DNA from: Acanthosepion lycidas
Lineage: Eukaryota > Mollusca > Cephalopoda > Sepiida > Sepiidae
Direction: 5' to 3'
NCBI GenBank assembly: GCA_963932145.1
Contig: OZ010574.1
Location: forward strand, 80,596,398 to 80,660,397
DNA: 64,000 nucleotides
Shown here: positions 22,040 to 31,864 of the stretch, piece by piece
Position numbering within the stretch: position 1 is the stretch's first letter
Layout of the letters: each line of letters opens with the position of its first letter
Notes under the pieces: model-generated
The model's input: only the letters and a program-made list of their open reading frames with translations
Databases searched by the model: none
Told to the model about the DNA's origin: nothing
Translations under genes and position numbers: made by a program

Positions 22040-22545
22040 GGGTTTGTTGTTAGAGTATAAATTCAACGAGTTGCCATCCGAGAATGAATATCCGCTCATA
22101 TAACAAAATTATCGGGGTACACCCGCGAGTCAGTGGGAAGAAACGACCTCTTCACGAAGCCAATTCTCTGTAGGGACGGTTGTAAATTACAAGCGATGAC
22201 CGCAAACGGGCAACGACCCGAACGTTGAAATCCGTCAAGCCGCCGGGGAAAATTCAGCCCCCGTCAAACCCAGCACGGATAGCCACGTGATTTTCAGATC
22301 AACGATTGCCAATGAAGACGAAATTCGGCGCCATTGCTTTGGTTCGCCATCAGGCACGGCGTTCCTGTTACCCGACCCACCCACGTCCAAGCTATCGCGT
22401 ATTCGAACAAGCGGTGAAAATTGATCCTACGCAATTAGCCACCTGAACCAATATATTAAGAAATATTAGTATTAAGTTGGGGTAATTTGCGGGCAACCCT
22501 GGGGAGTGCGCTGACTGGCCATGGAGAATCACAGTTTCCAGGTTA
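22040..22545. promoter_or_regulatory. CpG-richer island, possible promoter or exon
   Basis: Composition changes sharply to about half G+C with many CpG between 22080 and 22440, with no microsatellite. An open stretch without ATG runs on the plus strand from about 22197 to 22420 (about 74 codons, ending IRTSGEN-stop). At 22520 GGCCATGGAGAATCACAGTT has a good start context and reaches a CAG|GTTAAGT donor-like site after eight codons. I cannot identify a product. It could equally be an unusual GC-rich transposon. Confidence 0.3.
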
Positions 22546-22549
22546 AGTT

Positions 22550-22785
22550 GATAAATAAATACATATGAGTAAATACCTATAAGTAATGAAGCTTGAGGTG
22601 AAATTACCGTTATTGACTCCTCCGGGTGTTTCTGCTAACGAAAGAATACTGTTTTTATTCGTCGTTAAAGCATTTTGGAAATTTTTCGAATATGGATCTT
22701 GCCTCCTGATTATTGATTATCGATTAGAATAGGAAGACATACAGGCATTGTAATTATTTACGCCACGTGGGTGTTACAGACTGTT
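22550..22785. other. AT-rich spacer
   Basis: No feature was seen. Confidence 0.35.
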
Positions 22786-22789
22786 CCAT

Positions 22790-23095
22790 TACAAGATTGA
22801 CTGCAAATAATGGCACATATCGACAAGCGTTTGTTAATCTAGCACTTGAGATGTTCAGGTAGCATAACGATTGCCAACACAGAAAAATGGCCATTTAACT
22901 CACCAGACTGCAACCCCACTTGATTATTATGTGTGGGGTGCAGTTAAGCGTGAGATCAACAAAACTCCTTGTAACACCAAATATGAACGGAAGGCTATGA
23001 TTATGGCAGCATTCACCAACTTAAGTAAGAAGATCGTCCAGAAGAGTTGCAGGAGATTTCGAAGTGAAATATTTATTGATCTACTTTTGTATTGA
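22790..23095 (+). pseudogene. IS630/Tc1-mariner-type transposase C-terminus
   Basis: The plus strand reads KWPFNSPDCNP, then after a one-base shift LDYYVWGAVKREINKTPCN, and ends AAFTNLSKKIVQKSCRRFRS. 'SPD.NPLDYYVWG' is the segment around the last catalytic acidic residue of this DDE superfamily. The same protein family is found on the minus strand at 32642-33201. The N-terminal two thirds are missing or unrecognisable. Confidence 0.7.
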
Positions 23096-23153
23096 GCCCT
23101 ATTTTAAATGAATGTTTTGAACGGGGAAATTTTAGTCTTCGTTCTTTTACATT

Positions 23154-23238
<85 letters not shown>

Positions 23239-23272
23239 ATGTATGTATGTATGTGCGTGTGTGTGTGTTATA
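23154..23272. repeat. (TA)n(TG)n(TATG)n microsatellite
   Basis: About 45 bp TA, 18 bp TG, then TATG tetranucleotides and a second TG run. Confidence 0.95.
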
Positions 23273-23461
23273 TATGAAGTAAAACTGGTCAAAATGGTAG
23301 ATATAGCGTTCCTCGATATATACAGCATGGACAGAGGACTCATGACTCTATGGTCTGATTTAAGCTTCAGTGTAATCTTCAAATAGATTGACTGGAAATC
23401 GCTTGAAGCGTGAAACTGACAGGTAATCGGCCGTGTTATGTTCACACTTTGTCTGCTGTCT

Positions 23462-23462
23462 G

Positions 23463-23557
<95 letters not shown>
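23462..23557. repeat. (TC)n(TA)n microsatellite
   Basis: About 35 bp CT/TC followed by about 58 bp TA. Confidence 0.95.
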
Positions 23558-23560
<3 letters not shown>

Positions 23561-23724
23561 TGAAATGTTATAGCGGACACTTCCTATTTGAAATAAATAC
23601 CCCGTCTACCGTCCTGAAAATTCGAGAAATATTAGAAAAGGAAATGTATTCTAAGATTTTTCGAAGGTGCAGACTGATGAGCGTAATCCATACTGTTTAA
23701 TAAATAAACAGGTGGCATCTATTT

Positions 23725-24337
23725 CAATATGCGAATTTCACATTGTATATATCAACTTGGTATCTACGCTGATGACACAATAATTTACTCCTGCATCGAT
23801 AGCAAGGCTTATCTGTCAGACAAGGTCAAAATGGCAACCGATGTCCAAAACGACATCAAGACCCTCGTTAACTGGGACAAAAAATGGCTTTTATTAATTT
23901 TTAACGCCTCCGCAACTAAACTTCTCTCCATTAATCACCATGGCTGATGCTATCCTCCAGGAAAATGACACGTTGCGCCTTCTCGGGTTAATGTTCTCGG
24001 CTGATATGAAGTGGAAAGGCTATATTGAATCCATTGATAGGTCAGCTGCTTAAAAAGTTGGTTCACTATGTCGGGCAAGATAATTTTTCTCTCTCGAATC
24101 TATCTTACATATCTATAAGTCTACCATTCGTCCATGCTTAGAATGTTGCTGCAACATATGATCCAGTATCGCTGCTATTTTCCTTGAAATTCAAAGAAGA
24201 ATCAACAAAATTATTGATCCTGATCTGGTGGATCGGCTCCTGTCACTTTCACACCACCGTAAGGTTGTTTCTGTACGTCTTCTCTATAAATACTTTCAGG
24301 GTAACTGTCCGAATGAGCTCTTCCCTGTGATACGTAG

Positions 24338-24368
<31 letters not shown>

Positions 24369-24665
24369 AGCGCACCAGTAGACTAGCAACAATATTTCCT
24401 CAATTTACAGTTGAGCTGGCTAGATGTAATCGTAAATTCTATGCTTCTCTCGCTTGTGGATCTACTTTCCGGCTCCATGCTTTCCAGCCAACTTTAATCT
24501 GTAAAAAAATTAACTACAATGTCAATCTCTATCTACTATCCTCCTGATTACTCTCTTCTCTTTCTGCTCATTGTTATCGCTTCTGTTCATAATTCTTCCA
24601 CACCCCGTAATCCCTTGTGTTTTTTGTGGCATTACTGCCTTGCATGGTGTGATACCGATTAAAAA
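23725..24665 (+). pseudogene. CR1/jockey-like LINE reverse transcriptase remnant
   Basis: The plus strand starts at the catalytic motif (IYADDTIIYS), then KVKMATDVQNDIKTLVNWD and FNASATKLLS. In a shifted frame it continues ENDTLRLLGLMFSADMKW, then KSTIRPCLECCC, IIDPDLVDRLLSLSHHRK and YFQGNCPNELFP. Two stops and frameshifts break it. A run of about 30 T residues at 24338-24362 interrupts the ORF after 'ELFPVIRS'. The 3' end gives the family's S-rich tail and finishes VIPIKK-like near 24665. It is the same family as 14481-15045 and 37550-37665. Confidence 0.75.
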
Positions 24666-24669
24666 AATT

Positions 24670-25400
24670 ATAGTAATTCTATGAGTTTTTGAATTTTGAC
24701 AAAAATGTAATCGTTTTTGTACATCTCAAATTCAAAATATGGGTTTTCATGATAGAATTTCTGCTGCAAATCTTGCGCATGATCAAATTTCTGGCGTTGT
24801 GTTATTATTCGGCTTGTCCTTGCGCAGGGTCAAAGCCGAAAATTAAGTTGAGGCCTGATGGGTTAATCAAACAAGAGCCACGTTTAAAAGTAAGCGCTGT
24901 GAAAATGAATATTGTACGGCTTCTAACATTTTGGGTGATGAACTCAATTGGTTTTCATGACTGGAAAGGGATCTTATTTACTCTTACCCTACCTTTGTGG
25001 ACGGCACTAACTATTGCAAAATACCGGACTCTCGCCGTTACAAATTGACTGAAGCCAGACACAACAAAACTAATTTGGTCTGCTCTGATGTGAGTCCACT
25101 ACGCGATTTTTACTCCTCCCTTTCCTCCTAGATAATAAAGGAAGAATAGATCGATAGACCAGTCTGATCCCAGTCAGTTCATTGATAAAAATAAAAAAAA
25201 ATGATTTAAGCAATAAAAGTTTCTTGGAGAAATACAAAAAGATCAATGAACCAAAGATCATCAAAAATTATAAAAACGTACTGCCCCCCCCTTTTCTTAA
25301 TACCAAATGTGTTTTTGTATGAAGATTATTACGATTTTTATATAAAAGAATACTATTTTATGAATATGTTAATACTTATGAAAATATGCGACTACATGTG
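24670..25400. other. Spacer with exon-like open stretch
   Basis: A 56-codon open stretch runs from about 24965 to 25130 on the plus strand, including SYPTFVDGTNYCKIPDSRR and KLTEARHNKTNLVCSDVSP. A donor-like GAT|GTGAGTCC follows NLVCSD. A different frame is open over 24689-25048. No family was recognised and no strong acceptor was seen. It may be a LINE or a degraded exon. Confidence 0.25.

Positions 25401-25401
<1 letters not shown>

Positions 25402-25446
<45 letters not shown>
25402..25446. repeat. (TA)n microsatellite, left of MITE
   Basis: TA repeats run to the MITE edge and resume after it at 25549. Confidence 0.95.
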
Positions 25447-25450
<4 letters not shown>

Positions 25451-25544
25451 GTTGGTGCAAACATAATGACGTAATAATGTCGTTTTTTGACGAATTTTTT
25501 AACGTCAAAAAACGACATTATTACGTCATTATTTTTGCACCAAC

Positions 25545-25548
<4 letters not shown>
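25447..25548. mobile_element. Palindromic mariner-type MITE, copy 2 (102 bp)
   Basis: Starts TTAGGTTGGTGCAAACATAA and ends with the inverted sequence. The arms of about 48 bp are nearly perfect around a centre GACGAATTTTTTAACGTC. Each arm carries an additional GACGTAATAAT block absent from the 80-bp copy at 59487. It sits inside a (TA)n array. Confidence 0.95.

Positions 25549-25634
<86 letters not shown>
25549..25634. repeat. (TA)n(GA)n microsatellite, right of MITE
   Basis: About 47 bp TA and 40 bp GA. Confidence 0.95.
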
Positions 25635-25643
<9 letters not shown>

Positions 25644-25737
25644 TTTACGGCGTATCAACCTTTTGCGGATTATTTAAGACTAAAAAATATTTTTAGTTTG
25701 GAAGTATTGGGGGTGGGGTAATAATAATTTACTGATG

Positions 25738-25895
25738 TATGTTCTATTAATGAATCCATAATTGGGGACAAGGATTGGATTCATAAATTTCCCATGGGTA
25801 TATACGCATATATGGGTATAATGAACGCCCCGATTGGAATTAGAAATCAGAGATCCGTTATCCATTACACCGCCTGCATATAGAAGTTTACAGCA
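25738..25895 (-). mobile_element. tRNA-derived SINE
   Basis: On the minus strand GCAGGCGGTGTAATGGATAA, TCTAATTCCAATCGGGGCG (B-box-like), CATTATACCCATATATGC and GGGAAATTTATGAATCC match the blocks of the family at 440-625. Confidence 0.6.
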
Positions 25896-25897
25896 CC

Positions 25898-25901
25898 TGG
25901 T

Positions 25902-25972
<71 letters not shown>

Positions 25973-25983
25973 TGAAAAGGCGA

Positions 25984-26014
<31 letters not shown>

Positions 26015-26190
26015 TGAAAAGGCGAATAGATAGATAGATAGATAGATATGAAAAGGCGAATAGATAGATAGATAGATATGAAAAGGCGAATAGATAGATA
26101 GATAGATAGATAGACATGAAAAGGGGAATAGATAGATAGATATGGACAAACTGTAATAGATAGCTAGATAGATAGATAGATAGATATTCC
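25898..26190. repeat. (GATA)n array with recurring AAAAGGCGAA interruptions
   Basis: GATA tetranucleotides are interrupted four times by TATGAAAAGGCGAATAGA. A fifth variant is ACATGAAAAGGGGAATAGA, and another interruption ends TATGGACAAACTGTAA. The interruption recurs with 30-60 bp spacing, so the array has a longer duplicated unit. Confidence 0.95.
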
Positions 26191-26305
26191 TATGAACACA
26201 TGAATTTTAAATCAAACCTAATTTTGATAAAATCAGGCATATAATGCAACCTACCAACTCAGTTATGACTACAACTGAAAATATTTATCTAATTCTAAAC
26301 TTATA

Positions 26306-26909
26306 AAGGGCGTTCTAATAACCTAAACTGATTTTAAATGTGAATTAAGTTTAAGTAACTAATGATTTTTTTCTTTTTCTTTCAGATTTAACAATTTAAA
26401 TGTTTGGCAATTTCAACCATGGAAAGATTAACAATCAAACAACGTGTTAAAGTTTCAAGAGGGCAACAGGAAAAATTGTTCTTAAATTCAAACGAACTGG
26501 GTCGGTGGCAGATGTGAAAACACCGTTGAGTGTTCCTTTACGCCGTTCAACTGAAAATATTACTGCGGTGCACGAGAATGTGACCGAAAATCCAGACAGC
26601 TCTATTCGTCATCGCGTGCAGGAATTGAACCTCTCCACAACAGCGTTACATTGTTTCCAATTGCACTCATGTTTGGTCGGTTATGTTGACCAAAAACATC
26701 GCGAAGTGCGCGAAATGCATTTCTGTTTGAACGTCCATTTTTGTATTAGGCTTCGATAACTTTAACACGTTGTTTGATTGTTGATCTTTCCCTGGTTGAA
26801 ATTTCCAAAGATTTAAGTTGTCACATCTGAAAGAAAAAGAAGAAAAAAATCATTAGACGCTTAAACTTAATTCACATTTAAAATCGATCCAAGTTATTGG
26901 AACACCCTT
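26306..26909 (+). mobile_element. Foldback mariner-like element with long TIRs including the transposase start
   Basis: Outer ends AAGGGCGTTCTAATAAC and its inverse (GTTATTGGAACACCCTT) are flanked by TA. The inverted repeats extend about 150 bp and include a polypyrimidine-AG splice acceptor (TTTCTTTTTCTTTCAG) and the transposase start (MERLTIKQRVKV), so the right arm is an inverted duplicate of the 5' end. Between the arms about 100 codons of transposase N-terminal domain are readable in plus (TAVHENVTENPDSSIRHRVQ, ELNLSTTALHC). The catalytic domain is absent. A single end of the same element lies at 54947-55104. Confidence 0.7.
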
Positions 26910-26914
26910 TACAA

Positions 26915-27210
26915 TTATTTTATAAAATTTCTCCAAAAATACAACAAAAACAAAATAATAAAACTTTTCTTGGGATTCAAATTTTATTATAGCCATGAAA
27001 ACAGACATATTTTAAGCAAAAAGCAAGGAGATAAAAAGTAAAAACTTTTTATAAGTACGATAAATGGTAAATAGAAAAAACAAAAGCAAGAAAAATCTGG
27101 TTTTCATTCCTCACTCTTAAGATATCATTCAAGCTCTTAACGAAATGCTCATAGTCACTACAATCGAGGGAAAATGTTAGAAAATAAAAGGCAAGATATA
27201 CATATAGATT
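26915..27210. other. AT-rich spacer
   Basis: A-rich DNA between the foldback element and the RTE 3' end; nothing recognised. Confidence 0.4.
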
Positions 27211-27773
27211 AGGTTGAGTCATAGATAATTTCCGTTTTTTGTTCATCATCTTTAATCTTCTTGACGTGTCATATACCGACCAAGTCGTAGGCGATCATGA
27301 CTTTGCCCAACATCCTGACGCTCGTAGCTCTTAATAAACGTTGTCTTTTTGTTATATCTCCTAAGCCCTGTTCTGCCATCTATTTAAGCCGATTATGTTA
27401 TACGTTGTTTTCATCTGTCCTTTTGCCCTCTATCTTTCAAGTGAGTATCAGATTTTCCAAGCCCTCAATCATCATTTTGTGCTCTAGAAACCTCAACTTT
27501 CTCTTCCTGGGGTTAAATATTAGTTTTCTTTTTGTTTCCATTTTCTCCAGAACATCCTCGTTGCTTACAATTTTGGTTCACAGTATCCTCAGCATCCTTC
27601 TGTAGAACCACATTTCTGTTGTTTCAAGTCGCCTCTTCAACTTTGAGGAGACAGTCCAGCACTCATTGCCATATAGGACGACAGATAACACATAGCACAC
27701 TTTTCCTTGTATCTAGCGAAATTTTACGATTTCTTAGTCCTCTGCTTATCATTAAGAATGCTTCCTTGGCTAT

Positions 27774-28683
27774 TGTTATGGGATCTTACCCATAATAATA
27801 ATAATGGACTATTCCATACTTAATAAATACGTTAAAAAGGCCTTGTGCCACATGACACCGTCTTGGGGGGTGACTGAATATCGTCAGTAAGGTCAGTACT
27901 TTCTGAGCGACTGCTCGGTTAAACTCTATTCCTACAGACGGGAGGAACCCGAAGGAGGCTACGCTGAAGGGCGGAGTCTCTTCCGGGGAGGTAGACCGGC
28001 CCTGAACCCGTTTATACGGGTTCAATGGGCATATTTTGGGCCGAGCCCACGGGCTCGGAGTGCCCACGTTAAAAAGGCCTTGTGCTACATGACACCCTCG
28101 TGGGGGTGACTGAATATCGTCAGTTGAGTCAGTAGTCAGTCGTTCAACTCTCGAACGGCTGAGAGGTTGAACTCTCTGCCTTCGGGCGGAGAGGAACCCG
28201 AAGGAGGCTACGCCGAAGGGCGGATTCTCTTTCGGGGAGGTAAACCGATCCTGAACCCGTTTATACGGGTTCAATGGGCATATTTTGGGGCCGAGCCCAC
28301 GGGCACGGAGATCCCACGTTAAAAAGGCCTTGTGCCACATGATGCCCACGTGGGGGGTGACTAAATATAGTCAGTTGAGTCAGTAGTTCAAGTCGAGTCA
28401 GTCAGCAAGTCAGTCAGTAGTTCAAGACGAGTCAAGAGTCGAGTCAGAGGCAGTCCGAAAAAGCGTCGCGTTCAGACAATTACTGCAAGACATTGGAATA
28501 GTGATACTGGTCGAGACTACATTGTTCTCTCTACTAGACCTGATTGTTCATACTAACACTTCTACTTCTCTGTATATATTCCTGTTCGCAATATATCTGT
28601 GTTATTCCATACCCGTGTTCGAATTCTTCTTTATTGGTTCTACCTTGGACTATCACCGTGGTACAAGGAACCGGACCATAACA
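27774..28683 (-). mobile_element. Solo LTR (910 bp) with GCTAT target duplication
   Basis: The insert begins TGTTATGGGATCTTACCC and ends GGAACCGGACCATAACA, so it has TG...CA termini and 8-bp inverted ends TGTTATGG/CCATAACA. GCTAT lies directly on both sides (27769-27773 and 28684-28688). The host RTE ORF resumes across it. No gag or pol is inside. Strand is assigned by the TGTTATGGTCCGG start on the minus strand and is not certain. Confidence 0.8.
27828..28390. repeat. About 245-bp tandem repeat inside the solo LTR
   Basis: Two full copies and a partial third begin at ACGTTAAAAAGGCCTTGTG (near 27830, 28066 and 28316). Each full copy carries GAACCCGAAGGAGGCTACG, the hairpin GAACCCGTTTATACGGGTTC and GGGCATATTTTGGG. 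It is followed at 28375-28450 by short AGTCAGT/GAGTCAAG iterations. Confidence 0.85.
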
Positions 28684-30168
28684 GCTATCCCTTCGGATTT
28701 CAGTGTCGCCTTTTCCGTCCTCTGTTAAAACACTTCCTAGATATTTAAATTTCTACACTTGTTTGATTTTTGTATCTCCGCTTTGCAATTCGCACTTTGG
28801 GTTCATTCTGTTGCTAATAACCATGCATTCTATCTTCTGGCAGTTGATATTTAATCCTTTCTTCTCGCTTTCTGTCACTACCTGCTGTAGGAGTTCTTGT
28901 AACTTTCTTTCTGTGTCTGCTATCATCACTGTATCATCTGCATGCTTTATATTGTTAAGATAGTGGCCGCCAATAATGAATCCTGGTAGGACGTCTAGTT
29001 CTCTGAGAATCGCCTCGCTGTATAAATTAAATAAATCCGGCGAGAAGACCCATCCTTGTCTTACACACCTTTCTATCTTTGTATATCTGCTGAAATAATT
29101 TTCTATCGGTATACAGGTAGTATAGCTTCTTGGTTATTCTAATATCTTTCCAAATATATCAAGGTTTCTTTGTGGTGTACTTTATCAAGCATCTTTGCGT
29201 AATCTATAAAACACAGGTACACACTTTTGCGTTTGTATTGGTCTTTCTGATAATATTCTAAGTATTTATATCGCGTTATTTGTTCTGGTGTCTTTGACGA
29301 ACCAATACTGTTCTTCTCCTATTTCCGGTCTGATCCTTCTGTACGTTCAGATTTGGGATGATCAGTTTCGTTATATGGCTCATTAAGCTGATTGTCCGAT
29401 GGATTTCGCATTCGTTTGCACATGGCTTCTTAGGCAGTGCTATGAAAATAAATCTACTTAGGTCTCCTGGTGTATCACCACTGTTGTAGATTTCATTTAT
29501 TATTTCTGTCGAAATCGTCTAAGGCCTCCAGTATCTCTATTACAATTCCATCTGACCCTGCCGCTTTGTTTCTGTTCAATTCGGTCAGTGTTGCTATCAC
29601 TTCAGTTTTTAACATTTCGGTCCCGTCGATATTTCTGTGTATTGCTGGTTGTTCTCTTTCATCGTGGAAGAGTTCTCCAGTATATTCTTTCATCCTCTGT
29701 CTCTAATATCATCATTTCTATCATCGGATCATATACATCCTGTTGATGAGCATGTCTTTTGTTCTCTTACTTCTCTTAGTTTTTTTATATATATGTGCTT
29801 TATTTCTGATATTCATTCTTTCTATTTCTGTATATTTTTCATTGGGCCATTGCTCTTTACCCTGCCTGCATTTGTTTTACATTTCTTTCTATACTGACTT
29901 ATATTCTGTTCTGTGTTTTGGCGCTGTTTTTGTCCCTTTTTCATCATGTCAAGAAATTTGTTTGACAACCATTTTTTTTTCTTCGTCTACAATCCTTTAG
30001 AATGGTCTCGATCGCCGCTGTTACTAAAGCTTTCCTTAAAGTGTTCCACTGCAAGATCCATTTTCCATTTGGTCCGCGTATCTGCTTTACTCCCTGTTCA
30101 TATATTTTTCCTTCAGATTCAGGTCGTTCAAGTCTTTGGGTGTTGTCTTAATCTTTATCAATTTCAAT

Positions 30169-30249
30169 ATGGAAACGGCTGGGGCGACCATTTTGGTTAA
30201 GGGGCCTAAGAGATTTCTTACCAAAATGGTCGCCGCCAGCCGTTTCCAT
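30169..30249. mobile_element. 81-bp inverted-repeat element
   Basis: Arms ATGGAAACGGCTGGGGCGAC... and its reverse complement ...GTCGCCGCCAGCCGTTTCCAT, about 33 bp each with few mismatches, around a 15-bp centre (GGGGCCTAAGAGATTT). It lies directly next to the 5' edge of the RTE remnant. A MITE or foldback is possible. No target duplication was seen. Confidence 0.75.
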
Positions 30250-30254
30250 AGTAA

Positions 30255-30432
30255 TTAATTTTGCGAATGAACATGCTTATAAAGATGCGTAAATTTCAAG
30301 ATCGGTTGCTTGAGGATGAAACAGGGCTTGACACTCAATTTCATTTTAATAATTAGATTGAGGTTTTCGGCTCTCGTTTTTGAAGCATGAGAATTCTTAT
30401 GTAGCGAAAGAATCATATTTTTTTAAAAATAA

Positions 30433-30483
<51 letters not shown>

Positions 30484-31515
30484 ATAGAAGGAAAAATACA
30501 ACAAACGCAAGTTACAGTTTTATCGAAACAGGGACGCTCATACTTACATTTCAAACTTCAACGCCCAATGTATCTAATTCAGTTCATTCAGCTTCTTAAC
30601 GTCTTTGTTTTGTTTTTCTTTCTTTATCTTATATTGTTGTTGTTTTCAGTTATACCACATCACTACTAATAATATCTAATTTCGTAAGGAAGACAGGGGA
30701 TCATACAATGTCTTCATTTAATTATACCGCATTGTGTTCGTAGTAATTTTACATGTAAGGGAAATATATTGCATGATCACTTCATTGCCTCATAAAATTA
30801 CTACTAATACAATGTAGCATAATTAAAGGAACGTATTTTTTATGATCCATTCTCCTGTGTAGTTGAATTGGCAGTGTAACCAGCCAGTGGAAACCACAAA
30901 AAAGTGATTAAAAATTTTAGAGGCTCTTCACATCAAACGGTTTGTAATAAAAAAAATCTGTTTTAATATCGGCGCACACTTATTAAAATGCTTTTCAAAC
31001 GGAAAGTCATTTTAGTGACGTACCAATAAAATCATTTCGATCAGCGTAGCAGATGTTCATTTCGAACCACAGACAATTAATAGAATAAATTACCACGTGC
31101 AGAAAAGTTTGACCTGTAATAAGAGACTAAATCATTTTAGACCCCTACGCTTTCATCCAAACGGCATGCAAAATTATAAACAGATGGTAATCGAAAAGAC
31201 TGATTTCTGGGAAATATGGTGGAGGAAGCATTTTTTTCTATGAGATCTTTGATCAGTATGAGGAGGTGAGTTATCATAGGGAAAGATAATGTTTCTGTCT
31301 GCTAAGAACTGACTAACTCCCATAATCTGCCTTTAAACGCATTAGCTGTTGACTGTATACTTCGTCTGTGATTGTTTTCTTATGGTTTAACAACTCGTAA
31401 AAAATCGTAACATATTCCCTAAAGGAATCTTTCTTGGATGCTTAACAGGCCTTAAACTAAGACATAACTACTTAACATTGTGGTAATAGGCCCACTTCCC
31501 ATTTCCCGATAATAC
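30255..31515. other. AT-rich spacer with (TA)n
   Basis: Contains (TA)n at 30435-30481 and, at 30288-30330, a GGTTGCTTGAGGATGAAACAG phrase similar to 19325-19345. Otherwise it is non-coding DNA of ordinary AT-rich composition. Confidence 0.4.

Positions 31516-31557
<42 letters not shown>
31514..31557. repeat. (CATA)n(TA)n microsatellite
   Basis: A few CATA units followed by about 30 bp TA. Confidence 0.9.
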
Positions 31558-31560
<3 letters not shown>

Positions 31561-31654
31561 AATGTAATGAGGACGAAAATAATACCTAAATTCTAACATT
31601 CGCAGCATTAATTTAAAAGAGGGCTCAATAATAATGATAGAGCAATAATCATTT

Positions 31655-31803
31655 ATTATAATTTTTATATAGACAAAAACAGTTTACTCACTACAAAGAT
31701 GGAACTTCGTTTCTGGTTCTCACCAGTCGAAGTGCAATTGAAATGCACCGAAACGAAATTGCATCTTTGTAGTGAGTAAGCTGTTTTTGTCTATATGGAA
31801 AAA

Positions 31804-31811
<8 letters not shown>
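31655..31811. mobile_element. 157-bp inverted-repeat element
   Basis: Outer arms ATTATAATTTTTATATAGAC and the inverse, then ACAAAAACAGTTTACTCACT and ACAAAGATGGAACTTCGTTT with its near-inverse at 31750-31790. Arm identity is high, with about four mismatches and a 4-5 bp gap. The centre is CTGGTTCTCACCAGTCGAAG. The right end touches a (TA)n array. Confidence 0.8.

Positions 31812-31862
<51 letters not shown>
31811..31862. repeat. (TA)n microsatellite
   Basis: About 50 bp TA directly at the edge of the inverted repeat. Confidence 0.95.
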
Positions 31863-31864
31863 AA

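Larger units (their letters stand above)
27215..30165 (-). pseudogene. RTE-type LINE ORF, split by a solo LTR
   Basis: Reading the minus strand from about 30160, an endonuclease-RT linker is followed at 29693 by KEYTGELFHD, EVIATLTELNRNKAAGSDGI and IEILEAL (RT finger). At 29070-28860 come QGWVFSPDLFNLYSEAIL, the catalytic motif as HADDTVMIAD (usually YADD), and KKGLNINCQKIECMVISN. Then KIKQV, a stop and KFKYLGSVLTEDGK at about 28740. The ORF is cut at 28684 by the LTR and resumes at 27773 with IAKEAFLMISRGLRNRKIS. It ends with the WRAMIAY-like end at about 27290. The Y-to-H change, stops and a frame loss at the insertion mark it as dead. It is the longest RTE copy here. Confidence 0.8.

Noticed and set aside
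25680..26149. Open frames of repeating LSIYLSIY and FSYLSIY peptides
   Set aside because: They are read through the (GATA)n array and its interruptions.
27774..28683. 187-codon minus-strand frame inside the LTR as a gene
   Set aside because: It translates the about 245-bp tandem repeats; parallel peptide repeats follow the DNA repeats.
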